NCBI GenBank assembly: GCA_032622095.1
Contig: CP136063.1
Location: forward strand, 143,423,950 to 143,487,949
DNA: 64,000 nt
From: Siphonodentalium dalli
Lineage: Eukaryota > Mollusca > Scaphopoda > Gadilida > Siphonodentaliidae
Reading direction: 5' to 3'
Part shown: positions 33,121 to 43,459 of the stretch, in pieces
Layout of the letters: every line of letters starts with the position of its first letter
Numbering within the stretch: the stretch's first letter is position 1
Translations under genes and position numbers: made by a program
Notes under the pieces: generated by a model
The model's input: the letters and a program-made list of their open reading frames with translations, nothing else
Told to the model about the DNA's origin: nothing
The model's database searches: none

Positions 33121-33501
33121 ATGGCAGATCATGACCAGACACCATTCGGATGTCACCGCTGTCGACTCATTTTCAACACCTTGAAGTCGGCAGTCGAACA
33201 CGCCATCAACCACCATCAAAATGAGGAACTAGAATACGTCAAATTAACATTAAATCACACAACAGGACACAACGGATACCAACGTATAAAACATCCTGGA
33301 GTAATACCATCGGAAATATCAAAAAGTAATCGGGAAATAGTTGTGTCCGTGGACGACGGGATAACGCTGCGCGAATACCATCTATATAGAGCTACATTTA
33401 AGAAAAGAAAACTATCCGTATCTAATGACCATAGCTATATACCACCACCAATACCGAAGACGACTCAGCAATACCATCAACACCACATTGATCAGAAATA
33501 A
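33121..33501 (+). CDS. C2H2-finger protein of the TIR transposon
   Basis: This is a 126-codon frame starting MADHDQTPFGCHRCRLIF. One classical zinc finger, C-x2-C-x12-H-x3-H, occupies residues 11-30. It is followed by a basic region (FKKRKLSVSNDHS) and a Pro/Gln/His-rich end. A TTTTTTCCAG polypyrimidine-AG lies just before the ATG and is also present before the homologous frame in the right copy (38355, minus), so this may be an internal exon. The right copy continues beyond the stop here as a Asn/Thr-rich segment, suggesting that this 3' end is a mutation. The function is unknown; DNA binding is inferred from the finger only. Confidence 0.5.
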   Translation: MADHDQTPFGCHRCRLIFNTLKSAVEHAINHHQNEELEYVKLTLNHTTGHNGYQRIKHPGVIPSEISKSNREIVVSVDDGITLREYHLYRATFKKRKLSVSNDHSYIPPPIPKTTQQYHQHHIDQK

Positions 33502-33959
33502 TGGTGATAACGAACCAGGCACCACCACCGCCACCTACAACAACAACAACAACAATACCAGAGCCTCAGGATTCCAGACATGATCAGCTCGGATCCAGCA
33601 TGTGTTATCAGATCAACCATATCGAGTTGGAGCTTGTACATGTAACACAAACTGTCAATCTTTGAGTTTAATTTTCAACGTTACACCCATATGGTTGGCC
33701 ATTTCAAATAATTGACATTTCAGTCCACAATAAAACTGATACAAATCGACTAATCTACAATTGCCAAGTAAAGTGTCATGCATGACATTTCCAACTATTG
33801 GCCATATTGACAAACGTTGGAGGAGTAGACACTCAAATCCCTTAACCAATGTTCCATAATAAACAGTTATCAATTAATGTTTTACCCATAATGATAGCCA
33901 ACTTCTCCCCGTTAACGCTCAATAAATGAGCGTGTCGACATGGGGTAGTTTTGTTAATT

Positions 33960-34170
33960 TCTTTCAACAATCAGGGGGGGGGGGTCGGAAAAAATTTCCA
34001 GGCACGTATGATCATTTTAATTTTTTCCGGCCTCGGGGGACCCACCACCCAATTTCTTTCGTTTCCGGCCTTTTTTTTCCAGGCAAGTTTGGACACCCAC
34101 CCTTTTTTCCGTTTCAGGATTTTTTTGCCGGTCAGTTTTGGACACCCACCCCCTAAATTTGAGAAAATTA
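33960..34170. repeat. Low-complexity segment with GGACACCCACCC repeats
   Basis: A G-run at about 33974-33983, then TCCGTTTC/TCCGGCC, T-runs and GTTTTGGACACCCACCC words repeat two to three times. It is present only in the left transposon copy. Frames here are artefacts of composition. Confidence 0.6.
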
Positions 34171-35496
34171 TCAATTGGCCAACCAAATAGCTGATTATTC
34201 CTGATTATCCTATATTATCATAGTTTATTAAGCGATATTTTAATAGAACAGTGCATAATGAAGATAACGTTACTATTGAAATTTATCATATAAGTGTCAT
34301 TAATCAAGAAATGTGTCAACATAATCACATTTCTAGGGACAGGCAGAGTGCCAAAGTTTTTATTAACATTCATTTTCATAATATATAGTCACATGATCTA
34401 GTCACATAATCACATTTGAGTATTCTACAGACTACATGGTACAACACATTTAAGATTATTTGATATTTTGATATTTGCTATGTGATATATTACTTGAACC
34501 AAATTGTTTATCAAAACATGTGGAAATACAACTGTTCATTCCAGTTCATCCTAGTTTGAAGAATAATGCTAATACCAAACATAACCATGATATACCCGCA
34601 TGACTCTTATTGGGGCATCTCAGAAACCAGAACTGAGGAAACATGTTATAGCATGTAATGGCAGGCTGGTAGCCACTGCCTGAAGTAATAGCTTCGTAAT
34701 AATTGGGAATAACATATGGATGGATAGCCCAATCTCACTTCTTTTTTGCTTACGATATCAGTGACGATGACATCATTGTTACTGCATGTGATTAACATTA
34801 CAAGCTGATCCACATAACTTGGAAAATGTCCAAGAGTTGATGAGTTTGAAATTCCAGTTGGAAATTTCCAACCAAGGTTGATGTAATGGTATGTCAACTC
34901 TATGGATTTGGTATGGCTGTTTGTGGATGGGTGCAGTTGGAAATTCCCCCCAACTGGGATCTGACAGCCACGTCCTCTGACCCATAAGTGTATTAGTAGT
35001 ATGCAAACAATACCCAGGTTTTTACAACAAACGAAATTGGAAGACATTGCTTTATTGTGAAAACTTAATTCGTTGTCTTCTGTCTGTGGTTTATATTGTC
35101 AGTGTTGTACTTGTAAACCATGCCACATTCACAACTGAATGTGGTCCCACTGTATGCGGCAATTCTCAGTCTAGTAATAACTAGACCAAGGTTTCCTTAC
35201 AGTCAAATAAGTTGAAAGTAATGAAAATTAGGTCTGGTTTTAATAAGACTGGGCAATTCTGTGAACTTTTAAACTGTTTGCGTCAGAGTAACAAAGCGTA
35301 TATTCGGCATGACGTTGCGGTACCCTTTAGCGGTAAACGTGTTCCCGCGCGACTTACTATTATATGAACATGAGCCAGTTTGTCTATTCACGTGTGTCTG
35401 GAATGCCGTATTCTTGTAAAATTATTTTGCTCTTAGTGACAAACCCCTGACCAGACAAATGTGCGGAGCTTCTGTCACCATTTATTAATCAATATC

Positions 35497-35497
<1 letters not shown>

Positions 35498-35527
<30 letters not shown>
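35498..35527. repeat. (TTG)n microsatellite
   Basis: About nine TTG repeats precede a frame at 35538 (MLPGKRKKKTF). The equivalent place in the right copy has a short (AAC)n tract at about 36668-36688, so the tract length differs between copies. Confidence 0.8.
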
Positions 35528-35529
<2 letters not shown>

Positions 35530-35537
35530 TCGTTGAA

Positions 35538-35840
35538 ATGTTACCCGGAAAGAGAAAAAAAAAGACTTTTAAATCAGGAAAACACACTTTGGACGTTTGC
35601 AAAATATCCGCACCAGTGGGTAATTCAACCGCGACAATAGGTACTTTCACAAGAAATTACACCGATTTGTTGATACTCATAAAATTATCGACAGCAATTA
35701 TTCAAATCCATAATTTGACGTTTTGTATGATTCTAACACACGACAAGGACTTGTTCCTGTCAAAAGTAATACACATCTTTCCGAATAGCTTCAGGATGAC
35801 ATGGACAATTGAACACGGTTGTGATTTTATCAATATTTAG
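35538..35840 (+). CDS. Unidentified frame shared by both transposon copies
   Basis: This is a 100-codon frame with a basic start (MLPGKRKKKTFKSGKHTLDV) and the segment KISAPVGNSTATIGTFTRNY. The right copy encodes a similar peptide on its minus strand (36723-36499: DVCKISAPVCTSTATIGTFTRNY). Conservation of the peptide is suggestive but may simply reflect nucleotide similarity. No domain recognised. Coding status is uncertain. Confidence 0.3.
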   Translation: MLPGKRKKKTFKSGKHTLDVCKISAPVGNSTATIGTFTRNYTDLLILIKLSTAIIQIHNLTFCMILTHDKDLFLSKVIHIFPNSFRMTWTIEHGCDFINI

Positions 35841-36117
35841 TCAGAATTATTGCCTCAGACTGTAAAATTTTCCAAATAATCCTTTAAAATCATTAGAAAA
35901 GTCACGATTTAAATGGGTCAGAGAATTTCTATCAACGAGTGATAATCCATCTGTATAATATGTTGTTAACTGTTTTTCTGGGATATCGATTTGCAGTCAT
36001 TTTAGCGATGTTAGCGTACATGTACGTATATCTTCTTCCATCGCACGGGATAGGCTTGACCGGTTCCTCGATTGGCGGTACGATCACCGGGTTGGTGATA
36101 CGCGGGTGACCGGTGTG

Positions 36118-36122
36118 GTAAT
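36118..36122. repeat. Central GTAAT between inverted copies
   Basis: This is exactly five bases between GGTGTG (end of the left copy) and CACACT (start of the right copy). Together with the 33-bp TIRs it forms a near-perfect palindrome at 36085-36155 with GTAAT as the loop. Confidence 0.8.
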
Positions 36123-39078
36123 CACACTGGTCACCCGCGTATCACCAACACGGTGATCGTAACGCCGATCGAGATAATCCGTTCACGCATATCCCGTGTG
36201 ATGGAGGAAGACTGCTAATCGATATCCCCGAAGAACAATTAACCACATATTATGTAGATAATTTATCACTCGATAGAAATTATCTAGAAATTAAATCCTG
36301 ATTTTTCTAATGATTCTAAATGATTATTTGGAAAAATTAACAGTCTGAGGAAATAATTCTGACTAAATATTTTATATAATCACAACCGTGTAAATTGTCC
36401 ATGTCATCCTGACGCTATTTTGGAATTATGTGCATTACTTTGACAGGAACAAGTCCTTGTCGTGTGTTAGAATCATACAAAAACGCCAAATTATGGGTTT
36501 AAATAATTGTTGTCGATACTTTTATGAGTATCAACAAATCGGCGTAATTTCTTGTGAAAGTACCTATTGTCGCGGTTGAAGTACACACTGGTGCGGATAT
36601 TTTGCAAACGTCCAAAGTGTTTTCCTGATCGAAAAGTCTTTTTGTTTCTCTTTCCGGGTAACACATCAACAAAAACAACAACAACAGTATATTTATTAAT
36701 AAATGGTGGCAGAAGCTCCACACATTTGTCTGGCGACTCCGAAATACTATTTTGAACCTCAGGGGTTTGTCATTAAGAACAAAATCATTTTACAAGAATA
36801 CGGCTTTCCAGACACACGTGCATGGATATACACTGGCTCGTTCCATGTACATGGAAGTCGCAAGGGAAAACGTTTACCGCAAAAGAGTACCCGCATGCAA
36901 CCTCATGCAAAAACATGCGGTGGAAACTGGCTGCTCATGCTCAGAATGTACGCTGAACGTGTTACTCTGACGCAAGCAGTTTAAGAGTTCACAACATTGC
37001 CGTACACAGTGGGACCACATGCAGTTATGAATGTGGCAGGGTTTATAAGTACAACACTGGCCTTGCAAACCGCAGACAGAAGACAAAGCATCAAGTGTTC
37101 ACAATAAAGCAATGTCTTCCATATTCATTTGTGGTAAAAACCTGGGTACTGGTTGCATACCACTAACACACTTACGGGTCAGGGGGCGTGGCTGCTGGAT
37201 CACCGTTGGGGGGGAGTTTCCACTTTGAAATTTCCAACTGCACCCATCCACAAACAACCAGACCAAATCCATAGAGTTGACATACCATTGCATCAACCTT
37301 GGTTGGAACTTTCCAACTGCCATTTAAAACTCATTACTGTTGGGCATATGTTCAACTGATGGCCATTTCAGACCAAAATTATAAAATTAATATGCTTTCG
37401 TTCTTCTGAACAAAACATACCCCCCTTGATTACTGTTTGGAAAATCAAACATTGGAAACAATTTCAACCTATTATATACTTTGTGTAACATTTCCAACTA
37501 ACGTGTCATGCATACAATTTCCGATTGTTAAAAACAATTACCAAAGCAGCCCATGTCGACACGTTCATGTATGGAGCGTTAACAGGGAGAAGTTAGTTAT
37601 CATTATGGATAAAATATTCATTGATAACTGTTACTATGGAACATTGGTTAAGGGACTTGAGTGTCTACTCCGCCAAAGTTTGCCAAAATGGCAAATAGTT
37701 TGAAATGTCATGCCTGCATACCACCACTTTACTTGGAAATTGCACATTGGTCGATTTGTATCAGATATTGTTTGGACTGAAATGTCAATTATATAGTTGA
37801 AATGGCCAACCATATGGGTGTATTAACGTTGAACATTAACTCAAATATTGAAAGTTTGTGGTACATGTACAAGCTCCAACTCGATTGGTTGATCTGATAA
37901 CACATGCTGATTCGAGCTGAGAATTTCTGGAATCCTGAGGCTCTGGTGTTGTTGTTGGTGGCGCCTTGTTGGTTATCGCTATTATTGTTGATCACTGTGG
38001 TGTTGATGCTATTTGCTAAGTCGTCTTCGGTATTGGTGGTGGTGGTTTAGCTATGGTCATTTGATACGGATATTTTTCTTTTCTTGACTGTAGCTGGATG
38101 GTATTCGCGCAGCGTTATCCTGTCGTCCACGGATACAAATATTTCACCATAACTTTGTGAAATTGCAGATGGCAATAACCCAGGATGTGTTCTACGCTGG
38201 TATCCGCTGTGTCCTGTTGTCTGATATAATGCCAATTTTACGTACTCTAGTTCTTCATTTTTATGGTATTTGATGGCGTGTTCGACTGCCACTCCAAGGT
38301 GTTAAAACGAGTCGGAAGCCGTAACATCCGAACGGTCTCTGGACATGATCTGCCATCTCATTTCTGAAAGAAAAAAAAATGGAAAAATAACACTAACTTG
38401 CATAAAATATAATCCTGGAACTAATAAATGTTTTAAAAAGACGGTCATATGGGAAAAATCGTTTGAAAACCCATCAATTACATCACATTTCATAGGCCGT
38501 TGTGTGGCATGCTATATTCCAGGGTTATATTATGTCCGACGTGTTCTAAATTCAAGAAAACATTCAAATTTGGGGAAACTTTAACACCGAGTCAGCAGGT
38601 ACTCAAAACGTATTGCTCACCGCAACAACAGGTACTTGTCACGGAGTTGTTGGTACAAATTTGTTTTACAATCGACGTTTTTTGAAGAGGCTGTTTCGTG
38701 AGAATTGTGCATCAGATGAAGCTGCTAACACCATGTTTTGTTGGGCACACATTATATAATATATTATGGTCATTTTGAGCGTTTGGCGTCAGTTGCTATT
38801 AGTAAAAAAGAGTGATTAATACTGTGATATCCATTTTCGTTGTAGCTGTCACTGAACATAACGAGAGTATTCCAACAAAGCAAACATATCAGATTATCCA
38901 CACACAAGAATATTGGAATGGATTTATTTTCGTAATATTAAACCGGAAATAATTATAAATAAAATCAATATAAATAAATAAACTCACATTTTCTTGACAA
39001 CAAAACATTGACCAGACGACCGGATTTCCGTGACAATAGGTACTCCTCCGTGTTGGTGATACGCGGGTGACCGATGTG
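36123..39078 (-). mobile_element. TIR transposon, right copy, inverted (2956 bp)
   Basis: The TIRs are CACACTGGTC at 36123 and, reversed, CACATCGGTC at 39078; the 33-bp repeats differ at about three positions. The internal sequence matches the left copy in inverse orientation: the C2H2 frame at 38350-38047, the peptide at 36723-36499, and the ATTCGTGTGTG/TTTATTTATT flank. Divergence from the left copy is substantial, so this is not a recent duplication. It is flanked by GTAAT on both sides. Confidence 0.8.
38047..38355 (-). pseudogene. C2H2-finger frame, degraded copy
   Basis: This is the homologue of the 33121-33501 protein. The minus strand reads MADHVQ near 38350, but a stop or shift interrupts the finger region (38292), after which VEHAIKYHKNEELEYVKLAL and VKKRKISVSNDHS follow. 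The downstream segment (37995-37789, INNNSDNQQGATNNNTRASGF) probably continued the protein. The gene is broken in this copy. Confidence 0.5.
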
Positions 39079-39083
39079 GTAAT

Positions 39084-39620
39084 CCACAACACTTACATTG
39101 CGACAGGTCACTCGACCAACTCCGTTGTCCCTTCCCGTTCTGCCATTCAAAATTCGAAACTCGGCTGTTTTACAAAATTCTATCATTCGGTACCCCAAAT
39201 TGTTAGTTTTCTTGTCTTGCGATTTACGTTTAGATGGCTGTATACAAATATTGTCGGAATCTTATTTGAGCTGTATTTAAACCCCTCAGGCGGAATGTAA
39301 ACGTTACCAAATACTGGAGGTGATGATTCGCCCAAATTCACCCGAAACCACGCAATATTTTACATTTTGATGCTAATTGTTAGAATAAATCAGAAAGATT
39401 GTTTCTCACAAGTACACAGAGGCCTCCAGAACGATGGAGTGTTACTTCCTCTTTGTATTGATCAAAGTTTTAAAGTCTGCAATATCAATAATAGCTATAC
39501 TATAAGTTTTGGTCTGTAAACAAATAATATAGATTTCCTACAAAATTTAGAAATTCTGTTTCATCAATTTTACTCATAATACCGGCAAAGTTTAGGGACA
39601 CTATTTTCAGCTCTGATTCA
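39084..39620 (-). pseudogene. LINE-E endonuclease N-half
   Basis: The minus strand starts ELKIVSLNFAGIMSKIDETEF (about 39620), continues with LHRSGGLCVLVRNNLSDLF and FGNVYIPPEG-type wording, and ends LGYRMIEFCKTAEFRILNGR, VGRVTCRNVSVVDY at the GTAAT junction. It is interrupted by several stops and shifts. The remaining EN part resumes at 32414. Confidence 0.75.
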
Positions 39621-39736
39621 TGCTTCTGGATCCCACTCTCTCAACTTGACGGCTGGGATGGTATTTGCGTATCAGTTAACTTGTTATGCACTGACACCGT
39701 AGCGGATACGACATCCGCTGGGAATGTAGACTTAGA

Positions 39737-40168
39737 GGTTACAAACAACTAATTATTTTCCATAGGCGACAGTGTTAACTAAAAGTCCCGCCGGCCATGG
39801 GTTAAGCCTATTTGAACTTCAGGTGGTCAATTTTGCCTTATAACGTCATCCGCCGCACCAGTGTGTGACAACAAACGCGCCCTTTTCGCTATTTTTTTCA
39901 ACCGATAATCTTGCATTTCCACAACTACCCCATTTACTGCACAAAAATCAGCAGCATAAAAATACCCAGACCCCTTCCGTAACTTCTGGACACCACCAGA
40001 CTCTTCCTGGACATCTAAACATACACGATCGCCATATTTACGTAGGCTATGATTTTCTGTTCCCGATTAGGGATATTTCCCTCAATGATAATCAACCAAT
40101 CAGCAGCCATAATTTGTTTTTATGCTGACTCAAGAAGTGTAACTCTATATAATTAGTTGCTTGTAACC
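39737..40168 (-). mobile_element. GGTTACA-MITE copy 1 (432 bp), in LINE-E ORF1
   Basis: The ends are GGTTACAAACAACTAATTAT and, reversed, GGTTACAAGCAACTAATTAT. The interior matches the copies at 50035-50486 and 51381-53846 in inverse orientation (ACTAAAAGTCCCGCCGGCCATG; CGATCGCCATATTTACGTAGG). No ORF of its own. No clear target duplication was found. Confidence 0.8.
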
Positions 40169-40605
40169 TATAAGCACCGAGCAGGCGAGACCCGACCGGT
40201 GCTACACTAGTAGAGGCGGATACACCAGTTACAACTATTGTATCAGCGCTCCTGTCTGCATTCATGTGGGATGCATTCGGACCTAACCCTCCATCATGCA
40301 TCTCCACATCAGACGGTGTCGCAACGAACCTCGGTACATGCTGACCATGCGGTGCATAAACATGGTTTCCATGTGATTTCGGTAACACTGGTTGGAATCT
40401 ATATTTAGTCTGTTTGATAATGAGCACTGGTAAGAATGACCTGGAAGGATGAAACCTGTACATAGGTGGGTCGTCGGGGTTAACTTCATCATTGTTCACA
40501 AATAGTCTATCATCAGCTACACGTGCTTTATGGCCACTTTTTCCGGCTCCTCCGGCGACCGGATACAGAATGTAACATGATCAACTTACATCCATGCTCT
40601 GCGTG
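40169..40605 (-). pseudogene. LINE-E ORF1 fragment
   Basis: The minus strand is open from about 40590 to the MITE edge (HKARVADDRLFVNNDEVNP, PMYRFHPSRSFLPVLIIKQ, DVEMHDGGLGPNASHMNAD). Beyond the MITE the strand continues VVSATVSVHNKLTDTQIPSQ just before the EN start. Its position directly upstream of EN makes ORF1 the likely identity; no RNA-binding domain is recognisable. The annotated end in the MITE (LQATNYIELHFLS) is not native. Confidence 0.45.
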
Positions 40606-41609
40606 CATACACTGCAAAACATTAAAACATATTAAACATGTGTTATGATTTCCGATATGCACTATATTGTTTATGAGTAATTGCTATACATTGTGTATAT
40701 ATTAACATATAAACATTCGTGTTTTAAAACAATAAACACATGACGTGTGAAAAAGTGAATTTATACTAATAGAACCGGATCGCATTTCTAGTTAGTGTAT
40801 GTTATTAGATGTTTCTGCAACACCTCCAACAATTGATATATATATATCGTTATTCCTCCATATAATGAAGAGCGTATATATAAACATTACAAATAAACAA
40901 TTTGACTGACGGATGTCCTTAAATTCCGATTTTTACAAGTTTGAGTGGGTTTATACGTTCAGTTGTCGCTTTGGTTATTTTAGCGAGAGCAATCACAAAT
41001 TGATTACCACTAGATCAATAACAGTTAATATATGACTAACGAGAAACAGTGACGTCTATTTTCAATAATTAACCTAAAATACTACTGTTTTTTACGCGGG
41101 GCACCCGCGAACACATACAGCATGATCTTTGCGACGAACGATTGATGACTCATACCTTCACTACTAACAGAAAAAGGCCATTTTGACTTCTACATTTATA
41201 TGCGTGACAATTTATTTGGTGATTAATGCTGGTTCAAGGTTCAAAGATCACAGATTAACTATATATAACTGACCTGCCCAGGCAGGGTGCTCCGACATAT
41301 AACGGAGGAATATTCAACCAACACTAACAACAGTCGACATTGCTATCTAATGGAAGAACTTATGTGCACTTCTTCATCGAAATAAATTCCTATGTAGACG
41401 TGTTATACAAGTGTTATCGTATGTGTTGCTTCATAGTGACATAGTCTGTGCAAGTTAGAACCTCCGTTATTCTAAAATAAAATGTGAGTTTGAAGTGTGT
41501 TTACAAATTACATTTCGCCAAATCGTCTGTCGTGTAGCCGTGGGCATTTTCAAGCAAACGTTACAAGTCTTTTCCGACTAGATTCTCACAAAATACACCC
41601 TAATCGATG
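40606..41609. other. AT-rich spacer, no gene
   Basis: Nothing supportable was seen. There are scattered TATATA tracts and no long frames. The 8 bases 41602-41609 (AATCGATG) are the left target duplication of the next element. Confidence 0.5.
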
Positions 41610-42790
41610 CAGGGTTGGGGTAATCGTAATCAATAATCGTAATCAAAGTAATCGATTACAAAATTTGGAGTAATCGTCTGTAATCAGTAATCATGACATT
41701 TCTTGATTACAAGTAATCGTAATCGTAATCGATTACTTTCAAATGTACCTGTAATCATGATTACATTTTGATTACTTTTACTAAAATATCCATATGGATG
41801 GCTATTGGATACTCATAGTCTCATACTGTGGTACTGTGGAGTGTTCAAAGATACAAACAACATATTAGAAAGTTAGTACAATTTTGTCATGTGTTATGTT
41901 AGTCGTACAGTGTGTATGTACATGCTGGCAGTGGACACATATAACAACACAATTGTTGAATACAGCATGAATGGCAATAAACTTGTGAAACAGACAATGA
42001 AAGGGTCTAATATGAATAAATAAGCTAGCCGACTTCAATTATGATTAAATTGAATTGGTACTGCTGCAGACAATGGCTGTAGAGTCACACTGGTACAATA
42101 GGGTTAATTAACTGAACAAAGCAGGTGTGATGTACACCGGTAGACCTAATTAGCTGGTTTGTCATTTACTGCACTCATGAAGTTAAGCCTCATTTAATCC
42201 TCATCAGGATTAACAACGGATGATCATCAAATAAATCTTAGTGTTATCTTCATTGTGTTGGGTATTGAATCTAACAGAACATGCAAATAATTTATAATTG
42301 TTTCTGGTGATATTTTCATAAATATTATACGTTAGTTTAAATGCATGTAAGAAAATTAAAAATATATTAAAATATATTTACATAAATAAATACAGATAAA
42401 ACATAATGTATTCACAATAAGTTGGTGCATAACTTCATGATGAAAACTTTCCAATACATGTAAATGTAAAAAAGTTTATATGTTTATTGCTTAATTCTTT
42501 CGATTGTTTCAGTCGTTTCTTGTTTCCATGTTATGCAGTGATGTCTTTATTCAATCAAATTTGAAATGTTAATTTGAATTATTTCATTATTTATTCCTAT
42601 GCGATCAAAATGGTTGGAAGCTATACATTGTAATCAGATGTAATAAAAAAATAATCGATTACATTTACTAAAGTAATTGTAATCGTAATCGATTACATTT
42701 GAACAAATGTAATCAGTAATCGTAATCATGTAAATCAAAAGTAATTGTAATCGTAATCGATTACATTGGCAGGTAATCGCCCCAATCCTG
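41610..42790. mobile_element. hAT MITE, 1181 bp, perfect 8-bp TSD
   Basis: It begins CAGGGTTGGGG and ends CCCCAATCCTG (reversed CAGGATTGGGG). AATCGATG occurs on both sides (41602-41609 and 42791-42798). Subterminal TAATCGTAATCGATTAC repeats are dense at both ends, a feature of hAT transposase binding regions. No transposase frame, so it is non-autonomous. Confidence 0.92.
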
Positions 42791-42798
42791 AATCGATG

Positions 42799-43459
42799 TG
42801 ATTCTTTCGAAAATTCTCTCTAAATATATGATAGCTATCATTCGGGCCAAGTCCCCCTGTCTAAAGTGTGACATTTTGACCAAATCGACACTTGAGAAAA
42901 GTTTGTTATAATGTATATAATGTAAACATAATTACGTGTTGGACTTAAGTATTATAGACATATGAAATTACACGAATATGCTCATCGAAAATATCTAATT
43001 TCTCCATTATAAAAGACAATTACATCGACAATTCTGTCATTTTAGTTGTAGCTAATTAGTATATACCTGCATTTAAATTCCAGTTTCAGAATATGGATAT
43101 TAATAGTATTTTTGATGGTATTACTTTCGAAATTGTTTTTTTCTTCCAATTTATTCATGTCATATTTATTAACTTGTTCTATTTGGGGGAATTAATGCAC
43201 CATAGGGTAAGTGCTGCCCAATTTTTCTATTGTACAAAGAAAATGATAGCTATTTTTTTTTAGATGTTTTACTGGTTAGTCTTGGCCAATATATTTTTAT
43301 TTTAATAACAATGATTGATTATTTTTCAGACGGCTAATCTTGATCGCGAATTCCGCATGCACCGGTCAATCGGGGAGCCGCCGATGAAGCCACCCTTGGA
43401 GTATTCATGGCAAGCCAAAGACAGTTGGCGGTTCGTCTGAGGTTACAGTTATTGCTAAC
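42799..43459. other. AT-rich spacer, no gene
   Basis: No gene or repeat was recognised. There are T-rich patches near 43130 and 43250. Confidence 0.5.

Larger units (their letters stand above)
32420..36117 (+). mobile_element. TIR transposon, left copy (3698 bp)
   Basis: A perfect 33-bp terminal inverted repeat (CACACCGGTCACCCGCGTAT...CAACCCGGTG) is present at 32420-32452 and, reversed, at 36085-36117. GTAAT borders both ends. The copy carries a 126-codon C2H2-type frame at 33121 and a second shared frame at 35538. A stretch of about 700 bp at roughly 33975-34700 has no counterpart in the right copy and includes G/C homopolymers. No transposase was recognised. The superfamily is unknown; TIRs starting CAC plus a 5-bp duplication are shared with Transib-type elements. 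Confidence 0.8.
25690..40605 (-). mobile_element. LINE-E, split by three later insertions
   Basis: The pieces in element order are: ORF1 40605-40169, [MITE], 39736-39621; EN N-half 39620-39084; [inverted transposon pair]; EN C-half, linker, RT and thumb 32414-30033; [LINE-D]; C-terminus 26033-25690. At each break the protein continues on the other side without loss I can detect: SVVDY resumes as DYGLSTVSALTRIAEF, and EK-TFYR resumes as SIKHSYGLEKY. The element itself carries many frameshifts and stops. Confidence 0.8.
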
